This document shows positions 6,858 through 9,427 of a DNA stretch of 9,427 nucleotides, one piece after another. Source of the DNA: Syntrophus sp. (in: bacteria) (GTDB lineage Bacteria > Desulfobacterota > Syntrophia > Syntrophales > UBA5619); NCBI GenBank assembly GCA_013824905.1, contig PNOO01000084.1, positions 1 to 9,427 on the forward strand. The letters run 5' to 3'. Position numbers and translations under genes: made by a program. The stretch's first letter is position 1; each line of letters opens with the position of its first letter. The notes below the pieces were generated by a model. It searched no databases. It worked only from the letters and a program-made list of their open reading frames with translations, and was not told the origin of the DNA.

Positions 6858-6886
6858 AGTATATGAAGTACGTTCTTTTGTGTCAA
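6858..6886 (-). promoter_or_regulatory. Strong sigma-70 promoter for the lipoprotein gene
   Basis: On the minus strand, a perfect TTGACA (6886-6881) and TATACT (6863-6858, 5 of 6) are separated by the ideal 17 bases. Transcription would start near 6851, giving a leader of about 50 bases with GGAGGG just before the ATG at 6801. It lies in the 119-base gap after the glycosyltransferase stop, so the lipoprotein gene need not depend on the upstream pair. This is the best promoter match in the window. Confidence 0.75.
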
Positions 6887-6920
6887 TTGAATTTTATACA
6901 CCAGATTATGGGTGCGGGGA

Positions 6921-7871
6921 TCATGGCTCAACAAAGGGACCCCTTCGCCCGAGCAGGCCGTCGCGCAATCCCGCCAGCATGAAACGGACGTTACGCAGGC
7001 GTGGATGGACCAGCAGCGAGAACAGCAGGAATTTGACGGCTACTCGTGGTACATCCTGGGAGATCCATACGGCCGGTGTATACTGCAGACGATACAATAA
7101 CAAGCGATTGCGCATGATGTAGTAAAGCCGGATTGGATCGTGCACAACGATGTGGCCCAGACCAAAGGGGAGCCGTCGACGGCCGTGTCCGAGGCGGTGA
7201 TGCATCGTTGTCGTGCAGACCCCGATCAAAGTGTAGCCTTTGGCCAGGGCGCGAAAACTCCATTCCAGATCGATATTGTCGATGAACAGTCCCTCATCCA
7301 TCGCACCGATATCATCGAGCGCGGCCAAAGGTATCAGCGAGCCTGAACTGATCAGGAAATCGCAATCGACAAGACCGTCTTTTCCCGAACTGAACATTTT
7401 GCGGCTGACCGGAAACCCGATGCGCACAAACGGCGCGTATCGGTCTTCCCGTGTGTCGTGAAAGCGAGGGCCGACTGCGGCGATCTTTCGCCCGGCAGAC
7501 GAGGCGGCAAACGCTTGTATCAGGGCGCCGACCATCCCCTGCGCCGGTTCGCTATCCTGATCGAGCAGGAGCACATGTGAAAAACCGTTCTTACGTGCCC
7601 ATGCGATACCGCGATTGAACGCGGCGGCGAGACCGATATTCCGGGAGTGTTTCAGAATGAAAACTTTGTCGCTTTCGACATGCGCGCAAAACCCGTCGAA
7701 GACAGCGTCGGATGTGCCATTGTCGACAACGACCAGTGCGTCGACTTGCGGCAAGATAGCGGTCAAGAGCCTATGCAGCGTCTCCACGTCGGGAAAATAC
7801 GACACAACGATTGCGCAAATTTTATGTGCCGTCGTTGCATGGCGATGTTGAACTTCTGGTGACGCCGTCAT
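6921..7871 (-). CDS. GT2-family glycosyltransferase, rhamnosyltransferase-like
   Basis: This 316-residue inverting glycosyltransferase has a GT-A fold. Motifs are IVVSYFPDVE (21-30), the nucleotide-binding VVVDNGTSD (47-55), RNIGLAAAFNRG (77-88), the metal-binding DXD-type LLLDQDSEP (101-109) and the acceptor-side EGLFIDNIDLEWSFRA (193-208). This pattern, including the wording around FIDNIDLEWS, is that of RfbF-type rhamnosyltransferases of O-antigen assembly. Sugar and acceptor cannot be fixed from sequence, and no dTDP-rhamnose synthesis genes are in the window. The C-terminal part (about 240-300) has hydrophobic and basic stretches that could bind the inner membrane surface. The start follows the stop of the other glycosyltransferase after 3 bases, with GGAGGCTGAGG as ribosome-binding site, so the two form one operon. 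Confidence 0.9.
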   Translation of the reverse strand: MTASPEVQHRHATTAHKICAIVVSYFPDVETLHRLLTAILPQVDALVVVDNGTSDAVFDGFCAHVESDKVFILKHSRNIGLAAAFNRGIAWARKNGFSHVLLLDQDSEPAQGMVGALIQAFAASSAGRKIAAVGPRFHDTREDRYAPFVRIGFPVSRKMFSSGKDGLVDCDFLISSGSLIPLAALDDIGAMDEGLFIDNIDLEWSFRALAKGYTLIGVCTTTMHHRLGHGRRRLPFGLGHIVVHDPIRLYYIMRNRLLLYRLQYTPAVWISQDVPRVAVKFLLFSLLVHPRLRNVRFMLAGLRDGLLGRRGPFVEP

Positions 7872-7874
7872 TCC

Positions 7875-8957
7875 TCAGCCTCCCCGCAGCAGATCGCGCA
7901 GCACCGAGCGTATGCCGGCCCCGTAGCGCCGGTAACGACCGCTGGCTGCTTCCTTGAGGATGGGTGAGATCCGTTTGATGCGCGCAATATCGGTGATATG
8001 CATCCGAACGCGGGTATGTTCGAGCTTGTCCTGCACACACGCCGGCATGTGCTTCTCTACAGCGGCTGGTAACTGTTTTAAACGCTGCAACAGCGACTCC
8101 ATGCGCTTGGCGTCGTTACGAAGCAGCTGTGCCCGCGATAACCCTATCTCTCTCACCTTCACATCCAGCGTTCGACGACGCATGCCGAGCTGATTGGCGT
8201 CGTGCTGCCGATAGTCGATCAGCTTGCGTTCGACCACGTCGATCTTGCCGATCGCGGAAGCAATGATGGCAAGCCACTCATCCTGGATCCAGCCGTCTCC
8301 AAAAGGTACGGCGAGAGCGAGAAGGTCGCGCCGGAAGGCCATCGTGGCGCCGGTGACGATGTTTCTCCGCAACAGCACATCGAAGCCGCGCCCGTCATGT
8401 ACACGTTGCAACTCGTCGGGTCCAAGCTCCAACGCGTCGAACAAAGAACAACCGAGATCGCCCAGACGGGCGTCGACCAGCCTTGCGTCACTGTGCAACA
8501 ACAGCAGGTCGGGATCGCCCGTAAAACGCTCGTGCATAATTGCCAGTTTTTCCGGGTCCCAAACGTCGTCCTGGTCGCAGACGAATATCATGTCTGTCCC
8601 CGCACGCTGGAATGCCGCTTCGAAGTTACGGACATAGCCCAGGTTGTCGGGGTTACGCTGTGCGTCAACCGAGAAGCCGCGCCCGCGCGCCTTCTCGGCG
8701 AATGCCTGAAGGATTTCCCATGTTCTGTCGGCCGATCCGTCGTCCACCGCCACGATTTGCTCGGGCAGGCGCGACTGGGCCAACAGACTGTCCAGTTGCT
8801 GCTGGATATATCGTTCGCCGTTATAGGTGCAAAGCACTACGGAAGCGGTGAGTTCGCGGGTTTTAGGCATTGATGTCATACATCCCGGTACGCGGTGTTG
8901 ATCGTGAACGGATTCGGATGGATTTACAGGTTGCTGTTGAGAAGAACTTGCTTTCAT
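7875..8957 (-). CDS. GT2-family glycosyltransferase
   Basis: Up to 360 residues. The GT-A domain shows SVVLCTYNGERYI (39-51), VDDGSADRT (71-79), the metal-binding CDQDDVW (127-133), a GATMAFRR segment (203-210), QDEW (225-228) and YRQHDANQLG (249-258). This set is common in cell-surface polysaccharide transferases. The last 100 residues are basic, probably helical and less conserved. The start is uncertain: the first 26 residues look like non-conserved filler with no ribosome-binding site before the ATG at 8957. Met27 (8879) or Met30 (8870) would put the domain a few residues from the N-terminus, as usual in the family, and would suit the predicted promoter better. The gene precedes, and is coupled to, the rhamnosyltransferase-like gene. 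Confidence 0.88.
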   Translation of the reverse strand: MKASSSQQQPVNPSESVHDQHRVPGCMTSMPKTRELTASVVLCTYNGERYIQQQLDSLLAQSRLPEQIVAVDDGSADRTWEILQAFAEKARGRGFSVDAQRNPDNLGYVRNFEAAFQRAGTDMIFVCDQDDVWDPEKLAIMHERFTGDPDLLLLHSDARLVDARLGDLGCSLFDALELGPDELQRVHDGRGFDVLLRRNIVTGATMAFRRDLLALAVPFGDGWIQDEWLAIIASAIGKIDVVERKLIDYRQHDANQLGMRRRTLDVKVREIGLSRAQLLRNDAKRMESLLQRLKQLPAAVEKHMPACVQDKLEHTRVRMHITDIARIKRISPILKEAASGRYRRYGAGIRSVLRDLLRGG

Positions 8958-8965
8958 GTGCCATG

Positions 8966-8994
8966 AAGATAAGAGAAGCGGGCTTGTAAGTCAA
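8966..8994 (-). promoter_or_regulatory. Candidate sigma-70 promoter for the glycosyltransferase pair
   Basis: On the minus strand, TTGACT (8994-8989, 5 of 6) and TATCTT (8971-8966, 4 of 6) are separated by 17 bases. Transcription would begin near 8959, almost at the ATG at 8957. That message would be nearly leaderless from that ATG, or would have a leader of about 80 bases if translation starts at 8879. A second TTGACA on the same strand (9023-9018) has no acceptable -10. Confidence 0.4.
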
Positions 8995-9042
8995 GGAGAT
9001 CTTGCCATAACCGGTTGTGTCAAAAGAGGAGTAAATAAATTC

Positions 9043-9071
9043 TTAAAATTTAATCTCAATTGCTGTACAAT
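9043..9071 (+). promoter_or_regulatory. Candidate sigma-70 promoter for mce
   Basis: TTAAAA (9043-9048) and TACAAT (9066-9071, 5 of 6) are 17 bases apart within a locally AT-rich stretch (about 9030-9075), with TG directly before the -10. Initiation near 9078 would give a leader of about 80 bases. The weak -35 keeps confidence low. I see no other structure in the remainder of the 8958-9156 spacer. Confidence 0.35.
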
Positions 9072-9156
9072 AGAAACTCCATTGATGTAATGTACCCATA
9101 GCAAGAACGACAATGAACCGGGACGCAGTCAGAGTGTTCAGCTAGAGGAGCGACTC

Positions 9157-9427
9157 ATGAAGGTTTTGAAGATTGACCATTTGGGGATTGCCGTCGCCAG
9201 TATTACGGAACGGAAAAACTTCTGGACAGAGGTGTTGGGTCTTTCCCTTGCCGGCTCGGAAACGGTTCCGGAGCAGAAGGTGACCACCGCATTTTTCCCG
9301 GTGGGGGAAAGCGAAATTGAGCTCCTGGAATCCACAACCCCGGACGGCCCTATCGCCGGATATCTTGAGAAACGAGGCGAAGGGATTCAGCATGTCGCAT
9401 TCCGGGTGGAGAACATCGAGGCCGCGC
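9157..9427 (+). CDS. mce: Methylmalonyl-CoA epimerase, N-terminal part (partial)
   Basis: The first 90 codons are present and the gene runs off the right edge; family members are about 130-140 residues. The enzyme interconverts (2S)- and (2R)-methylmalonyl-CoA, linking propionyl-CoA and succinyl-CoA metabolism. It belongs to the vicinal oxygen chelate (glyoxalase-like) fold. Visible are IDHLGIAV with metal-ligand His8, a VPEQKV block (37-42) with the probable ligand Gln40, GESEIELLES (50-59), GPIAGYLEKRGEGIQHVAFRV (64-84) with His79 as the next probable ligand, and the start of the following strand. GIQHVAF replaces the more usual GIHHIAF, keeping the second His. The last ligand, a glutamate, is beyond the edge. 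The ATG at 9157 follows AGAGGAG (9144-9150) by six bases. Confidence 0.9.
   Translation, partial: MKVLKIDHLGIAVASITERKNFWTEVLGLSLAGSETVPEQKVTTAFFPVGESEIELLESTTPDGPIAGYLEKRGEGIQHVAFRVENIEAA

Noticed and set aside
8202..8873. 223-codon plus-strand open frame opposite a glycosyltransferase
   Set aside because: The opposite strand carries an intact GT2 domain; this frame has no recognisable motif or ribosome-binding site.
1..9427. CRISPR array, insertion sequence, integrase, toxin-antitoxin or phage defence system
   Set aside because: No regularly spaced repeats, terminal inverted repeats, transposase or recombinase motifs, or small two-gene modules were seen on either strand.

Overview
The window is a bacterial chromosome segment of moderately high GC made almost entirely of recognisable genes. 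Three things fit an anaerobic deltaproteobacterium (Desulfobacterota, perhaps a Syntrophales-like syntroph): a short-type LeuD, a two-subunit class I [4Fe-4S] fumarase, and a methylmalonyl-CoA epimerase. The taxonomic call is inference from gene content and style, not from a marker gene.

Left block (1-3959, plus strand): the 3' end of leuC, then leuD and leuB, gives a leucine-biosynthesis operon (leuD and leuB overlap by 4 bases). An 85-base gap leads to the alpha and beta subunits of a class I fumarase, then a 72-base gap to pyrE (orotate phosphoribosyltransferase). These genes all run the same way and may be partly co-transcribed.

Middle block (3974-5616, minus strand): ribF (FAD synthetase/riboflavin kinase) and nfi (endonuclease V) are coupled by a one-base stop/start overlap. 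nfi converges on pyrE with only 14 bases between them. Upstream of ribF, a 156-base divergent region holds a candidate ribF promoter and a candidate promoter for a tRNA-Leu(CAG) gene (5773-5859), which has an encoded CCA and a possible downstream terminator.

Right block (5860-9156): genes of a more accessory character, all on the minus strand. One is a probable lipoprotein with a long coiled coil and a LytR_C-type C-terminal domain, preceded by a textbook sigma-70 promoter. The other two are a closely spaced pair of GT2 glycosyltransferases (the second rhamnosyltransferase-like), probably for a surface polysaccharide. The block sits between tRNA-Leu and mce, so it could be a replaceable or acquired segment, but no integrase, transposase or att repeat is visible.

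Right edge (9157 on, plus strand): the 5' two-thirds of a methylmalonyl-CoA epimerase gene. Fumarase and epimerase can both serve the methylmalonyl-CoA route of propionate metabolism, a loose functional link between the ends of the window.

I found no CRISPR array, toxin-antitoxin pair, phage gene, transposon or clearly new multi-gene system. The least ordinary items are the LytR_C lipoprotein and the possible tRNA-adjacent accessory segment.
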